Under the pieces are notes generated by a model, which was given only the letters and a program-made list of their open reading frames with translations, was not told the origin of the DNA and did not search any database. Made by a program: the position numbers and the translations under genes. From Dysidea avara (taxonomy: Eukaryota; Porifera; Demospongiae; Dictyoceratida; Dysideidae), in assembly GCF_963678975.1 (NCBI RefSeq), contig NC_089285.1:7860694-7924693 (forward strand): a DNA stretch of 64,000 bases. Reading direction: 5' to 3'. Each line of letters opens with the position of its first letter. The first letter of the stretch is position 1. This document shows, in pieces, positions 23,800-36,367 of the stretch.

Positions 23800-24700
23800 T
23801 TGTACTTCTCATTGCAAATAGACACATAATGTTAACTAGCTACTTACTATATGAACAAGTGTAACATTAATGATGTCAAGTCAAAGCAAATGTCTTGCAC
23901 AAATGAAATCATGGATATTGTGTGTGAGGCTTTGGTAGTACGTATATAATACGTACGTGTTCCAAAACGTTTTTGATAATAATGGAAATATGGATAAGCA
24001 TTGTGGTGATCTACACAGTAGATATCTACATACATTTGTAAGGTTCAGCTGTATTGGCTGGATAAGGCACGCGTGTGTGTGTGTGACAGCATAAAAATTT
24101 TAGTGAAGTGTATGGGGTACAGTGAAGTATACCTGCCAATTCCGCATATCATTATTTGAACAATTTTTACAACCTAGCTAGTTACAGTCAAATGCATCAT
24201 CAGCTTATATTAAGGTTTTGCATATATTGTCTTCATTAATAAGATCTGAAGTCTCCATAAGGAATGCAGTAAGTACATAGAAGGAAACACCTGCAGTGAG
24301 GAAGAGAATCTAAGAAAGAACTATATCAATTTGTGGTCTTAATTTACTGCCATAGGATACAACGGAACTGCTTTAGATAAAATTTTAGTTATAACAGGTA
24401 AAATCGTGCTACTACAGGCCTCTAGGACCTTAGAATAAAACTAAGCAGTGTCCTTCACACAGATATGTACACTATACACTGTATATATTATGTAAGATGT
24501 ATGCTATGTTAACAATCAATCCAGAGCGGAGTGTGTCATTTTAGTATATTTCTTTTCTAGGATTCCACAAACATCAAGTTAAACCATGTCATGTGAGTAC
24601 TGTGCTTAGTTAGCGTAACAGACTTACAATATATACCCTAAAGAATTGTTATTGTTTATACACATATACCATGAAATACAGCTGTAATTTAAAAAAAAAA
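23800..24700. other. Region left of the CACTA-like locus
   Basis: No gene is supported. A short (GT)n run lies at about 24070-24088. If gene A belongs to a CACTA element, its left terminus should be here; I looked for a CACTA/TAGTG end paired with the sequence right of 41436 and found none. Confidence 0.3.
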
Positions 24701-24702
24701 TA

Positions 24703-27700
24703 TCATGTCAAAAATTTTAAATCTATTGGAATAGCAACAAAAATCTCTTCCTCGGAAACTCTTGGAGGAATTATAACTTTCAAATTTCCATAAGCGCAGC
24801 GGTGTGATATCCTCTGTATGGGCAGATAAGAGCAAGAGTTTTCTGAGTTGGTAATGTTGGTACATATAGTGGCAGAGGTGCCATACCAGTTCTCTGTCCG
24901 ATGTTTATTGTACCATTCCACCATACAAAAAACATGATGTCTCTCCACAAGTGAGCCAGATGCCTTTGTGCTATGGCGTATGATCTTTTGTATGCGTCCC
25001 ACCTGCTTCTGTCCAGGATCTGACAAGCTCTCAGCAGGCCAAACAGCCATAACTACAGATGAACGCTCTTTAGCACTTGTGGTACAAAACATTTCTTTGG
25101 CCACTACACAACGACTTGAATATTCATAAAATGATGAAAAGTGTGCAAAATTCAAATTTGGGTACAGAAATTTGTACACGTTTAACAGTTTTTCTTTTTG
25201 AGAAGTAGTAAGGACTCCTTCAAAATGGGGTAGCAAAAGGTTTATGTTTGTATCTGACGGTGACAGTGAAAAGTCATTCTCACCATTCAAATGACATCTA
25301 GCCAACAATTGTAATTTTAGTATAGTTTCACTGTATGGATCATAACTGCTTTCCAGCAGAGAACCAGATGGACTGGAATGGAGTATGCCCAGCACATCAC
25401 TTGCTTCCGATGGAACATCAGCTGAGAGAATTTGCTGTTCACGCAGAAACTTTCTCATTAGTTGTACCTCTATTGCTTCATTATTTGTGTGGTACCTACC
25501 AAGTAGCCCATTACAACGTTCGAAAGCATAACACCAAAAGGCATGAACAGGGCCATAGTCTAACAAACAGTCATTAAGATGAAGATGGAGATGAAGATTG
25601 GGAGTGGCAGAAAATCTACCGTAAAGGAGCTCAACTTTTTTGCAAAATTCAATCAAGTATGCATGTGCCTGGTGCACCATATCAGCAGAAATACAGCGAT
25701 TACTGAGTAAGCAACAAGCCCTGACAAATAGCAACCAGCAACAAAGGTCAGCTGCTGGAAGAACTTCCTTTAAAGCAACCGGAGAAAAAATGGTGGTCCA
25801 ATTACGCCACTGATCAGCAGTAAAACCAGAAAATCCAGATGAAATTTTTAAAGGAATTCTTCCGACATCATGTGGTGTTGTTATCTTTGCAACTATCTCT
25901 TCTATAATGTCAAAGTGGTGTTTGGTGAGTATCTTATTGTCAACCCAAATATTCATCATATGTTTAGCTGTTCCCAGGTACAAATTGTGCATGGGGTCAA
26001 CAACAGAAAAACGAATAGGGTCAAAGTATGACAATTCAACCAGACAGGAATATCTGACTCCAAACCCTTTAGTTATTCGTTTTCTTTCAGCCTCTGAATC
26101 AGCATGTAAATATTCCAGAGCTTTAGTGACGTGAACTGAAAGACTGCGGGGCTGCCAGGTTTCTTTCTCAAAACCAGAATAATCGGTTCTTTTAACCCCA
26201 GCAATTTTCTCTGATGGAAAAGGCTTTAGGCACTTGGAACAGCCTAGTGTAGCAGAATGTGCTACAAAGCCACACAACTTTCTAGATGCTGGAATATCAG
26301 AAGCACAACAAATTACTGCAGCACGAATACACAAAGTATTTGGAATATAGTTATTGCATTTTATATTCACGCCAATCCAAAACTCTTCAAGATCTTGTAC
26401 AAGAGGCATCAAATAAGCGTTCATAGTTAACTTTGGCTCCTTCGGGCCAGGAATAATGCCAACTATTATTATATTCTCTCTCTTGTAGCGGATGCTTCTG
26501 GGTAAATTGTTCAATGACAAGTAGATAACACCAACAGAATATTCTATAGTGTATAATGAAAACATGTAGTCATGCAGTACAATATACACAAATATGTGAA
26601 CATCACACAACACAAAATATTTTGATTGTTTCAATATTTAATTAGTCAGTCAAAATATTTACGTACTACATGTAGGCATCCAGTACATTTACCAACTTAC
26701 GAGTATGGGAATACGGCTGAAAAAAGTCAACATTTAAACTAAAGCTCCAAGAAAATTTTGATTCCAAAAAAGGGTCTCCATCTACCACTTGAAAGTCCTT
26801 CCACAATTGGCCATCATAAATATCATACATCACTCCATCAGGTGCATTAACCCTTGTTCGCCACTTCTCACACAGATCAATAAAGCCCTTTCTGTTAGCA
26901 AGCCGACTAACAGCAGTTTTAAGTGGCTGGTATGCAAACACTTTGTAGGGCTTCACCGTCATCTTGCCATTTCTTGTTTTCACAGTTTTCATTAAGTAAG
27001 CACCACACGGCAAACGTTTTGATGCATGAGGGTGGTTCGGATACTCAATGTAAGGGCAACGATTGGGTACTTTCTGAGAACCTTGCTGTGTGTATCCAAG
27101 TTCATAAGTAAAGATTGCTCCACATTTAGGACAAACAATATACTCCACAAATGCATTAGGGTCAATACCAGCCAGCTTAGTAGCAAATTTTAAGGTTCGT
27201 GGGAACTCTATTTCTACTTGTTGCTCATTAACAAATCTCACAGCCAGCATTCGGAATAACCAATACATGAATTGGAAAACTGCTATCATAGCAGCATCAG
27301 AGACTGTAAATCTAAATTGCCACAGCAAAAAAAAGACTAAAACAGCTTGGAATTTCCAAGACACCGTTTCCGTGGGTAATTCATTATCCATGTCTTGGTC
27401 ATCTACTTCATCATCTGATATGATCTCATTTGCATCATCAATCTGTAATTGATTATTGCATTACCAGAGTGCAAACACAAGTAAAATACGATACAAAATT
27501 TAGGCAGGAGAAAAAATTGGCAATTTTAACTCTACATTGAATTTGGCGGATAATATTTTGGTGAATACTCGTGTCCTTGTTGATTCTCTATTCAATTTCC
27601 TAGTCCAATTTTGTTGTCGGCAAAATGAAGTCATTTGGCTTTCATTTCATCAAATCTGCAAAAATTTTGTATTGTACCATAGTTATACTATGTGCTTTTA

Positions 27701-30700
27701 AAAATTCAAAAACCTGAGGTAATGTTATTTATTACCAAGAAGAAGCCAAAGTAATTATTTGCATCACCAATAGTTGAAATATGCTACTAATACAATATAA
27801 ATCACACACAGTAAACGAATAGTTGAACTTTCAAACTATTTGTCCCTAGTGATAATGATTAATCTGCTGAAGGACAGCCTTTTCTGTTGGGTTGTAATTT
27901 TAGCAGTAGCATAACAATGCAAAAATATTAATCATACTGTAAGTGCACACAAATATGACATGCTAATATAACAAGTGTTGTTATGACATTTTGGTGCTTG
28001 TTCAGGTGACAAAACAGTCTGGTATCAGAGCTTATGATAAGAATTTAACAGTGTACAGTCACAATGCCCTGACAAATCAGAATTGGCCGGACATTTACCT
28101 AGATTGACTGGACATTTACCTAGATTGACTGGACATATAGAAAATTAAAGTCTAATGTGTTTACTATAGCATAGCAAATATGTTTTAACAACCTAGTATT
28201 AGCTACAGTACTGATGATGTCAAATGCCTTCCATCAGCTGTTATGTGGTTTCAGTACAGCGGAGGGTTGGTATTGGTACACTGTGGTCACTCCGTTGGAT
28301 TGTAAGAATGTAAACCATCTCCAGCAACCAAGGGACTGTGATTATTGATACAATAAACAAACATGCCAGCTCAGCCCTTAGGCTCCCTATTTGAAGGGAC
28401 ACTGTGTCCCGACAAATTGTATTATGGTCAGCGGATTTTGTCCAGTGTCCGGATGTTATCATAAGCTCTGTGGTATGGTAAATTGCTGATAATTAAGCTG
28501 CTTTCTGATAGCCAAAACCTGCTATTACAAAATGTTAACTACTACCCAAGCCTTCAGCACTATAAAGAGGCTGGTTTTGTAATATCTACATACTCTATTG
28601 GAAATGGTTTACAAGAATTAACCACTTTGGCAGATGCCTGAAAACTAACTCTAGCACAATTCTAGTTGTGACCATTGGAAATGGTGCACGTGCCTTTATT
28701 AAAACAAGTTGGCATTTGTGTCATTCCTGACTATATCTTGGGTCTATGAAGAAAAAGAAAGCTCATGAAGGAAAACTTTAAAAGCAGTGAAATTTTTGAA
28801 TGGGTTTACTCAGGAGCTCATTGAGTGCGAAGGACAAGGGAGCATGTAACTGCCTACTCACAAAGTAAACAGCGAAATTCAAACATGGTGACTTTTCTTA
28901 ACATAATACATAATACATACCTCATATGGTAAAACTCATAACATGCTGCACAGAATTATGTAATTATCGTGCCACAAATATGTAGCACCTGGAATATTTC
29001 GTGGAAAAACAGATGGCAAGAAAATAAAACATCGAAAAATGGCCTACTTTGCGGAGTGAGATTTTTTTGGAGACTGCCAAGAAATACTCTTGCTTACCAC
29101 GTAATGGAAGTGGCTCACCATGCAGAGTGCATTACTGTCGGCACAATAAACGCATTACAAATGCATTACTGTCGGCACAACAGTCTTCACACCATGCAGA
29201 GTACTTGCAGTAAATAACTGAAGGAATCGAGTATGACTGCTCACTGCTTGGTCGAGAAGACTGTTGTGCCGACAGTAATGCATTTAGCAAGCATGCACTT
29301 TTTGTATTTATCCTTCTATCAATAAATATTGACGACATGTTTGAATTTCACCATTGACAGAGGTACGTGCTCCCTCATCCTTTGGACTACTGGTTTACTT
29401 GGGTAACGGTTACTGAGAAGTATGGAACAAACAAGTAAGGTACATGCATGTGAGGTAGGCAGGAGAAATTGTGTTGCATATGTAAACACAGATTTAGCAG
29501 TACTAAAACATTGGTACGTGTAATTAGCAGTACTCCATACTAGCTCACTGCCTGTCTATTTACAGTTATACAGACAATCACAAAAGTTGTCTTTAAGAAG
29601 TTAAAACAATCAGTGCTCAATATAAGGTCTCTTACTTGATTCGTCGAAATGACAGACCAACAAGCAACCTGGTCGGACATTGGTACATAAAAGGTATGCT
29701 TTTAATTACCATACACTACTCCTTTTCAAGATCATATTTTGATAGGTCATCAAGTCAGACCATTTTTTATTTGGTCGGTCATTATGGCTTATTTTGAGCT
29801 CTGCTGTAGGCACATACAAGTTTTAGATGTATCTAGCATAACATCAACTTTTAAAAAATTTATTGGAAGCAATTTTGGCTGCTATGAAGATAAATTTAGG
29901 ACTTAGCAACAGTGGCCTATTCCTACATATATTCATTTCATAATGTATAGATGTATATAGCATGCAAACATACACACACACATTATGTAATTATATCCAT
30001 CTGTACCTGATAATCATTATCACTTTCTTCTGATTCTGTACAATCAGTGGATTCAACACCAGAGGCATCTATGTTTTCCCCTACTGGAATGAAATCACTT
30101 CCACTCTCATAGTTGTCTCCAGGATCAATATCATTGGCCAACTCCTTTAAAGAAAACAGAATGTATGGTCAGCAGCATAAAATTTGAATATACACTATGT
30201 TTACACGCTCAGTCACATGTATGTAGCATGTAAAAAGCATGTGTGACATTGCATGCACGCACGCACGCACTCACACGCACACACTCACACACACACACAC
30301 AAAGCCTGTACCGTAGCCCTCTAAATATAGTTATCGCTGCCCAGCAAACAGGCACTGGGATACATAAATAACACTAGGATGGACTAGCTGGTTTCCCAGG
30401 TAAAAGACCAGGCCACCAGGTCCTTAACTTGGCAGACTGGAACAATGTGAATAAAACTTCAAGAACAACATCAAATTGGCCATATACACAACCACGCAGG
30501 CCCCAAACAATTTCCAGCGAAACACACACATTGGTACCGGCGCCATGCTAAAATACTCGACACTAACACATAGCCAATCCATTGCAAATGAATAACGAAT
30601 AAAAGCAATTCTTTTCCTCTACTGAAACTACAATTTGTACAACACGTCCAGGAGAAAAGTATTAACAAGGATAGTTTCTTTGTAAACTAGCTGTATGCGC

Positions 30701-33700
30701 AACCCCAGGTACATACATATGCCAAATGAATAGGCCAAGCTGTAGACATAGTCAGCACACAAAATTAGGTGAAACTCACAGTACAGATCTGTTATTCCAC
30801 ACCATGGTAGAGCTGAGCAATATCACAATTTTCATGCATGATATATTTTTATTGTCTCTTGAAAATTCATGATACTATATATCACGATATTCATACTTCA
30901 TAGTAGAGTAGTCCAAACAAAACAAACATTGACTAGAAAATTGCAATGCCTTATTAGTTAGGGTATCATCAAAGAATTATGTATTTATACTCTATACATT
31001 TTGTAAATACAGTATATGCACACATAAATACTGAAATACGATATCACTATTATTCGAAGACGATATCAAAAGAAAATATCACGATATACAATAATATCCT
31101 TATATTGCACCATGGAGCTAGCCACATACAAATATATCCTGGTTGGTCACTCCACAGCTCCGTCAAGATATATCAAAACTATTGTACATGTTTTGTTAAA
31201 TTTGTGCAATAAATTTATTTTGCTTAAGGTCACTTGGACTACCATTGTCTCCCACCCCTGCTGAGAACATCAAATAGGAGGGGTGCTGGAAAACTAAGGA
31301 CCTCTAACAGTCCCTAGGGACAGCAAAGAAGAATACCAATAAATCGCATGGGCGGATGTGAAAAGGACTTATGAAGCATCATTAAAATTTATTGGCAAAA
31401 TAGTATTACAACTAAACCAATGAAACTCAGGAGAATAGCAGCAGAACTAAAAACAAGACTTGGAAAAGTCAGAAGTTCTCGTCCTCATTAAAATATACAG
31501 AGATATTAACTCCAATATTCAACTCACAAGAGCATGGCAAATTTTAGCACTATCAAGGTAAATTTCAAACCAAACTGTACCTGGTAGAGTATTCTAAATA
31601 ATGCTATGCGTGAATCTGGGAATTTCCTTATGTGTCATTAGATATCATCGAGATCTTTGAGCTGTGCATAACCGTCAATACAATATGTACAGTGGAAATT
31701 TCCAATCACTGGACTTGGACATGTCAAGCAAGTTCTTCCCGATAGAACATTAACAAAAGAAAGCTAAAGGCTAGGCTATAATAATTTTAAGCGTGAAAGG
31801 TGGAAAACTCCAATTTGGAAGCAGTTATGAAATTTTGTGTTCTTAAAAACTGTGTTTTGTGTACAAAACGTAGTAATACGTGTACTTTCATTTTTGCAGA
31901 AATTTGTAAAATTTGACAAAGTATTGATATGACCCAACCAGAGTCACCACTAAAGCAGTAAAATCCATGTAACAAGCAGTATCAAGGGGGTGGATAATTG
32001 TTTCAGGAAACCCTTAGAATATAAAAACAATTTATAACACTACACAATTAGTGACCTATCAAGGAGTTTCCATGATAAACTAACTTCTACAATCAATTAC
32101 AACATTACTCTAAATAAAGCACAGATAAATTATGTATAATTGTTGCTGGTGTACGCCACTGCTGTAAGACTGGCAGAAAAAATACTTGTTTACATAAGAT
32201 TCTATAAGGTAGTATACTGTTACATTGCATTTCCTCTTCTGACTATATGGTACTGCATGACAAAGAAAACAATATGTGACCATGTCAGCTAAAACGCGAC
32301 TTGTTCACACATGTATACTTATTGAGAAAAGGATTTAAAAATAGAGAAATTACGCATGCCTCAAAAATAAATACACAAAGTTTTAATCAAGCTATTACAT
32401 GGAGAAGCCTTTCTCGATTCCATTAAATTATTATTCCATTTTATTCGCCTGCTCAAGCAGAGTTCGAAAATCTTTATTTCATATCTGTAGCCCCAAGGGT
32501 ATGGGCATCAAATGTGTGTTTGTTCACAATGCAGTAGACTTAAAACAAATCGTCATCACTTCTTCATTTTAAATGCCCTCATAACTGTACCCACAAGCCA
32601 CTACAGGGATAACACTGTACCTGTCAATGTATCACTTCATAGTGAGATACCATTCCAAACAAAAGTTATGATGGCAAATGTAAGCGCCTGTAGTTTATTT
32701 TTGCAATACTCATTGTACAAAACGATTTCTTCCACCTTTCTGCTGTCTAGTACTATAATTCCAAACAGCCGGCTGAAACTCAGGTACAATAGTCCATTCC
32801 TTATACAACAATTTTTTTCTTTTATTGTGCCAACAGGTTTAGCTGAGACAGTCACATATTTTAACTATACTATTTCTCCTACTTGTTTTCTAAACAAATC
32901 TTTGGATATGTCCCCACACCCTCATGCTGAAGGTACAAGCACACTTATACACTAAAATAATGATGCATAACCATCTCCAAATTCTACACTTTATACCAGA
33001 TTTGCAAAACGGGTTCTTCCACACACATCCAATTTCACAAACTTATAGAATATTATATCTTGGTGCACAAACAAGCAAGATATTCCCTGTACAAACCTAC
33101 ATTTTTTTCTCTCAAGCCATAATGGTTTACCGCTGCATAAATTTCAAGTCAACAGCAGTTCCCAACCCAAAGTTATGAATCCTCAAAGTTGGAAAAGTGG
33201 ATGTGTGTATAAGACCCCTTTTCACAAGTCTGATTGCATATGTAGACAAGTACAGCAGCTAAAATAGTAAACTACTGTCACTTGGTAATCAAAGATGATT
33301 CCAGCAATGCTGTATATATTTTTACTGATAGAAAAATTTAAAAAAATCTAGATATATCCTCAGTGTACTCTTGCTAATGTGCCTATCAATGTTGTCCCCT
33401 ACTATTATTAACATTTGCAGAAATAAAGATTACCGGGGAGGATTTCCAACCTTACACCAGGTATCAGGGTAATCAAAAAAAACTTTGATCTTGTTGACCT
33501 ATAGTGGTTCTGCTTCCTTGAAACGCTGTCTTCTGCGTATTATTTCAACCCTGTTCTTGTCACCACAGTATCACATGGCCGCATGTATATCTCCTAGGAT
33601 GAACCACTATACAATTATAAATGCTGCTACCACTCATCAACTGCTCCCCTTGAAGCAAATCTACCAAGCATGAATCATAGTGGTTGATAAAGTGTTCACA

Positions 33701-36167
33701 GTAAAACAATCTACAACACAGTAGGGAATATCTGAAATAATTCAAGATAAATGTATAAAATGCCTCTAATAAATTCAGGCATCCATGTGTGCCAGTTTTA
33801 TTTAACTAAGTAGAAAGAACACATAGCTTTGTAGCAATGACCTAGTAAACAATATTAGAAAGTGTGCTAGCTTTGCTAGACTGTTTTACAATGGACGCTA
33901 CCTGTTACTCAATCATCGGGATTGTTTGCATGACAGCTGCAAGGTGAGCAGTGTATAAGCGCAGGAGCTTATGAGCCGCCGAAGGAGCATGAAACTTACG
34001 CTACCTTGCGGGTGCCATCACAATCCAAATTGATCGCCGATTAGTTTCGATATAAGGAAAGTGAAACCTCGTTAATTGAAGCTCTATAATAAAAAACACG
34101 CGACACTCGTAGCAATTTATTCAAAAAACGTGACGTAATTTAGATTGTCATAATTTGGAGTTTCATGCTCCTTCGCCGGCTCATAAGCTCCTGATAAGCG
34201 CTATAGAGGATACACATATACCTAGAATAACTAACCATGTATTCCTAAACTTTGGTCCATACTTTCAACTCGGATAAAATCTGTTTTCAATTCCCCGCCC
34301 CACCCCCCGTTTATAGTACAGTGTAGTTGAGGGGAATTTATACTGTAAATTTTGAAGTCATGAAGCTTTCTATTGTCACTAAAATCTTTCAAGGGCTATA
34401 ATCTAGATTCCCAATCTGGCAGCACATGTCCTTACCTGTTAGTATCACCGAGCTATATAACACAAAACTGATCTAATCGCCTGAATGTTCATCAATTCTT
34501 AATTTTTATGTACGACATCCGGTCACCCTTTGAATGTCAAGTGAGCTTGTTGGGATATTTAGTGAGATATGAACACTACACCAAGGCAATAACTGCATGG
34601 GAATGATGGATTTGAATTGTAATCAGGTTTGGAAAAGGCCTTTGTTTTGGCCTCCTACATGTACCTGGTGTAACATCGCATTCCATTGTGGCGGATATAA
34701 CTTGGTACTACAGCCTAGGCAGTGAAGGAGGAAGTAAACACCACTTTCGCTAATCATTTCATGCTAATTAAATTCCACCAGATACAAAGCAAACCAGACC
34801 CGAAGGGGCATGTACCCCCAGATCACCAGTTTCCCTTAGAGGGAGGTGATACATACACATTTACATACAACCCTGACCATGGTCAAAGTTTAAGTCGATG
34901 GTCAAGATAAAATTTTTGATCCACGCAAAATACGATCTCTAGGTCACTGGTAAAAGAAAATAGCCTCTAAGTCACAAGTCAAAGCAAAGTCAGCCACACA
35001 AGACTTTTGGCTGCGGTCATTCACCTCCTTACAGTGCATACCTATGCAGGGGTATAGTAGTCAGTACCAATAGTCCTCTAGAACCATTTACATCCGGAAT
35101 ATTGAATCACACGATAAAAAATTAATATTACAGTGGATCAAGTGATCAAGACGTCCCAAAAGGCAACATAAACAGCTAAGTAGACAGCAAAACAAGAAAA
35201 TGCAATACTAAATTACCAAGCTAGTGATCAAGGCATTGTAGATGGACTTACACGATCAAGAATAGATCAAAATTCTTGATCCCCGTCACAGGTGGTTCTA
35301 TAGGACTATTGGTAGTGGCCACTGAGGGTTGTAAACTTTTGTGACTGTAATTTCTGTAACAGGATACATTTACGTAATTAGAAAATATTTTATTAGTTGG
35401 GATTTCGGATTTCAGGCAAGATTAATACAGGTGTAGGTGTCCAAGATTTCGCCTGTTGTAGACTCCTCGGTGACCACCCCTTGCTACGTGACACTCCCTT
35501 GCTACGTGACACTCCCTTGCTACGTGACACTCCCTTGCTACATGACACTCCCTTGCCTCACACATCACATAATGCAGAAGAACGTCAAGTTTAGTGACCA
35601 TGCTTCCAGGCCTGCCAACCTGGAAAGTAAAAAAATCTTGAGATTTCTGTACCTTTATTGTAGTATTGCAGTGTGTAGTAAAAAAAAACTGGTAGATGCT
35701 ATGCTGAGACCAAAAAAAAAAAAAAAAAAAAAAAAAGGTCTCGACTTTTCTCAAAAACCGTGAGATTCGATCTGCTGCCCTTGAGCAGGGTAGTGAAACC
35801 GTGAGACTCACGGTAAACCCGTGAGAGTTGGCAGGCCTGTGCTTCATCACACAATAAAGTGTACTATAGGCTTATTTCACAGTGAAAAAACCCTTGAAAC
35901 ATAACTCACTTCAAGTGGTACAGCCATAGGATCGCGTCCATCTGATCTTTCCCCTTCGAGGTCTACTTCGAAGCGAGGTTCGAGGTGATCAGGACTGGCT
36001 CCCGGATCATCCGAGTCGTCTTCGTCCGAACTTGCATCTCCGTCCAGAAATTGGACTTTATGGCGATAGTAGGTTGTTTTAGAAACTTCTCTGTTGCAGT
36101 GGAGACAGAAGGGTCTCCGTCTCTTACGTACACTCTGAAGTTCGCTATGAAGGTCCATCTCCGCCAT
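24703..36167 (-). CDS. Gene A: CACTA/EnSpm (Tnp2-like) transposase
   Basis: Four exons: 35910-36167 (ATG at 36167), 30007-30144, 26701-27442 and 24703-26543, giving about 992 codons with no stop. Junctions are phase 0, 0 and 1, with GTGAGT, GTACAG and GTAAGT donors. Residues 21-36 form a C-x2-C...H finger-like motif (CLHCNREVSKTTYYRHK). Residues about 40-150 are acidic. A C-x2-C pair (VCPKCG) and LNVDFFQPY (D371) precede the last intron. SVGVIYLSLNNLPR and IIPGPKEPKL follow, then CASDIPA (D462), GCSKC, DPMHNLYLG and YAFERCNG (E721). By analogy with the Tnp2 family, D371, D462 and E721 are the candidate catalytic triad, so the protein could be active. The first intron is 5.8 kb and packed with small elements; extra exons in it cannot be excluded. 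It is divergent from gene B across about 200 bp. Confidence 0.8.
28026..28470. mobile_element. hAT-like MITE in intron of gene A
   Basis: Exact 15-bp terminal inverted repeats CAGAGCTTATGATAA / TTATCATAAGCTCTG, flanked by TGGTAT at 28020-28025 and 28471-28476. Inside is a 25-bp direct duplication around TGGACATTTACCTAGATTGA (about 28090-28135). No ORF. The CAG start suggests hAT, although the visible target duplication is 6 bp rather than 8. Confidence 0.7.
28798..29403. mobile_element. Inverted-repeat element in intron of gene A
   Basis: Imperfect outer arms pair TGGGTTTACT..GGGAGCATGTA..GAAATTCAAACATG on the left with its inverse on the right (CATGTTTGAATTTC..TACGTGCTCCC..GTTTACTTGGG). Inside, a perfect 30-bp inverted pair lies at about 29159-29188 and 29257-29286, built on ATTACTGTCGGCACAACAGT. 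A further partial copy lies at 29131-29146. No coding content. Confidence 0.6.
30252..30302. repeat. (CA)n microsatellite with CACG start
   Basis: Runs from GCACGCACGCACGCA into an interrupted CACACA tract. It lies just upstream of the second exon of gene A, in its first intron. Confidence 0.85.
30800..33700. other. First intron of gene A, left part
   Basis: No exon is supported. An AT-rich stretch at about 30808-31130, with AATATCAC/GTGATATT words facing each other and GAGCTGAGCAATAT / ATATTGCACCATGGAGCT at its ends, looks like a small inverted-repeat element. The 147-codon plus-strand ORF at 32512-32955 has no recognisable content, and both strands are partly open there. Confidence 0.3.
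33740..34260. mobile_element. Solo foldback arm of the FB family, with nested insertion
   Basis: Sequence of the FB1/FB2 arm type: AATAAATTCAGGCA at the left, then a GCTTTGCTAGACTGTTTTAC block, AGGTGAGCAGTGTATAAGCG, and after the insertion CGCTATAGAGGATACA, ending near CTAAACTTTGGTCCA. No matching left arm was found beside it. The arm is split at 33962-34193 by another element. Confidence 0.65.
33963..34193. mobile_element. hAT-like MITE with exact 8-bp target duplication
   Basis: The ends AGGAGCTTATGAGCCG and CGGCTCATAAGCTCCTG are inverted copies continuing through GAAGGAGCATGAAACT, about 35 bp. ATAAGCGC at 33955-33962 is repeated exactly at 34194-34201. An 8-bp duplication is the hAT signature. 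There is no ORF. It is inserted in a foldback arm, so it is the younger of the two. Confidence 0.8.
35480..35556. repeat. 18-bp tandem repeat, about 4 copies
   Basis: The unit TTGCTACGTGACACTCCC is repeated head to tail with one variant (ACATGACACTCC). It lies in the first intron of gene A. Confidence 0.9.
35607..35839. mobile_element. MITE with CAGGCCTGCCAAC termini
   Basis: Terminal repeats CAGGCCTGCCAAC / GTTGGCAGGCCTG are flanked by TGCTTC at 35601-35606 and 35840-35845. A run of 25 A at 35712-35736 lies inside, along with repeated CCGTGAGA words near the right end. It sits 70 bp from the first exon of gene A, at the 5' end of intron 1. Confidence 0.75.
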
Positions 36168-36367
36168 CTTGAAAACGTATTTAAATCAAAATTGGCAATA
36201 AGGGATACGGATTCCAATGCGTTTGACGTATCCAATGTATTACGGAGTTGGCTCGTCTTGCTACGTCTTATGAAAATGCCAGGTTTTGATCCGGGAATCG
36301 TACCATATCGTAACTCTAGGTGAGTTTCGCTGTGAGGGATCACGTGTGCAGAAAGTGCGCGATTGAA
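36168..36367. promoter_or_regulatory. Shared bidirectional promoter of genes A and B
   Basis: The ATG of A (36167, minus) and the first ATG of B (36368, plus) are 200 bp apart, so both promoters must lie here or overlap the first exons. The interval is CpG-richer than its surroundings. No TATA box is evident. Confidence 0.5.

Noticed and set aside
26666..27391. Treating this ORF and 24703-26634 as two genes
   Set aside because: A GTAAGT donor at 26700 and an AG acceptor before 26543 join them in frame inside the conserved transposase segment, so they are exons of one gene.
32512..32955. 147-codon plus-strand ORF
   Set aside because: No domain or splice context, and the minus strand is equally open in places. 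It lies inside an intron of gene A.
35480..35556. CRISPR-like array
   Set aside because: The 18-bp units are contiguous with no spacers, in a eukaryotic intron.
36320..36367. Gene B start at 36320
   Set aside because: The codon there is GTG; the first in-frame ATG is at 36368, which is more likely in an animal.
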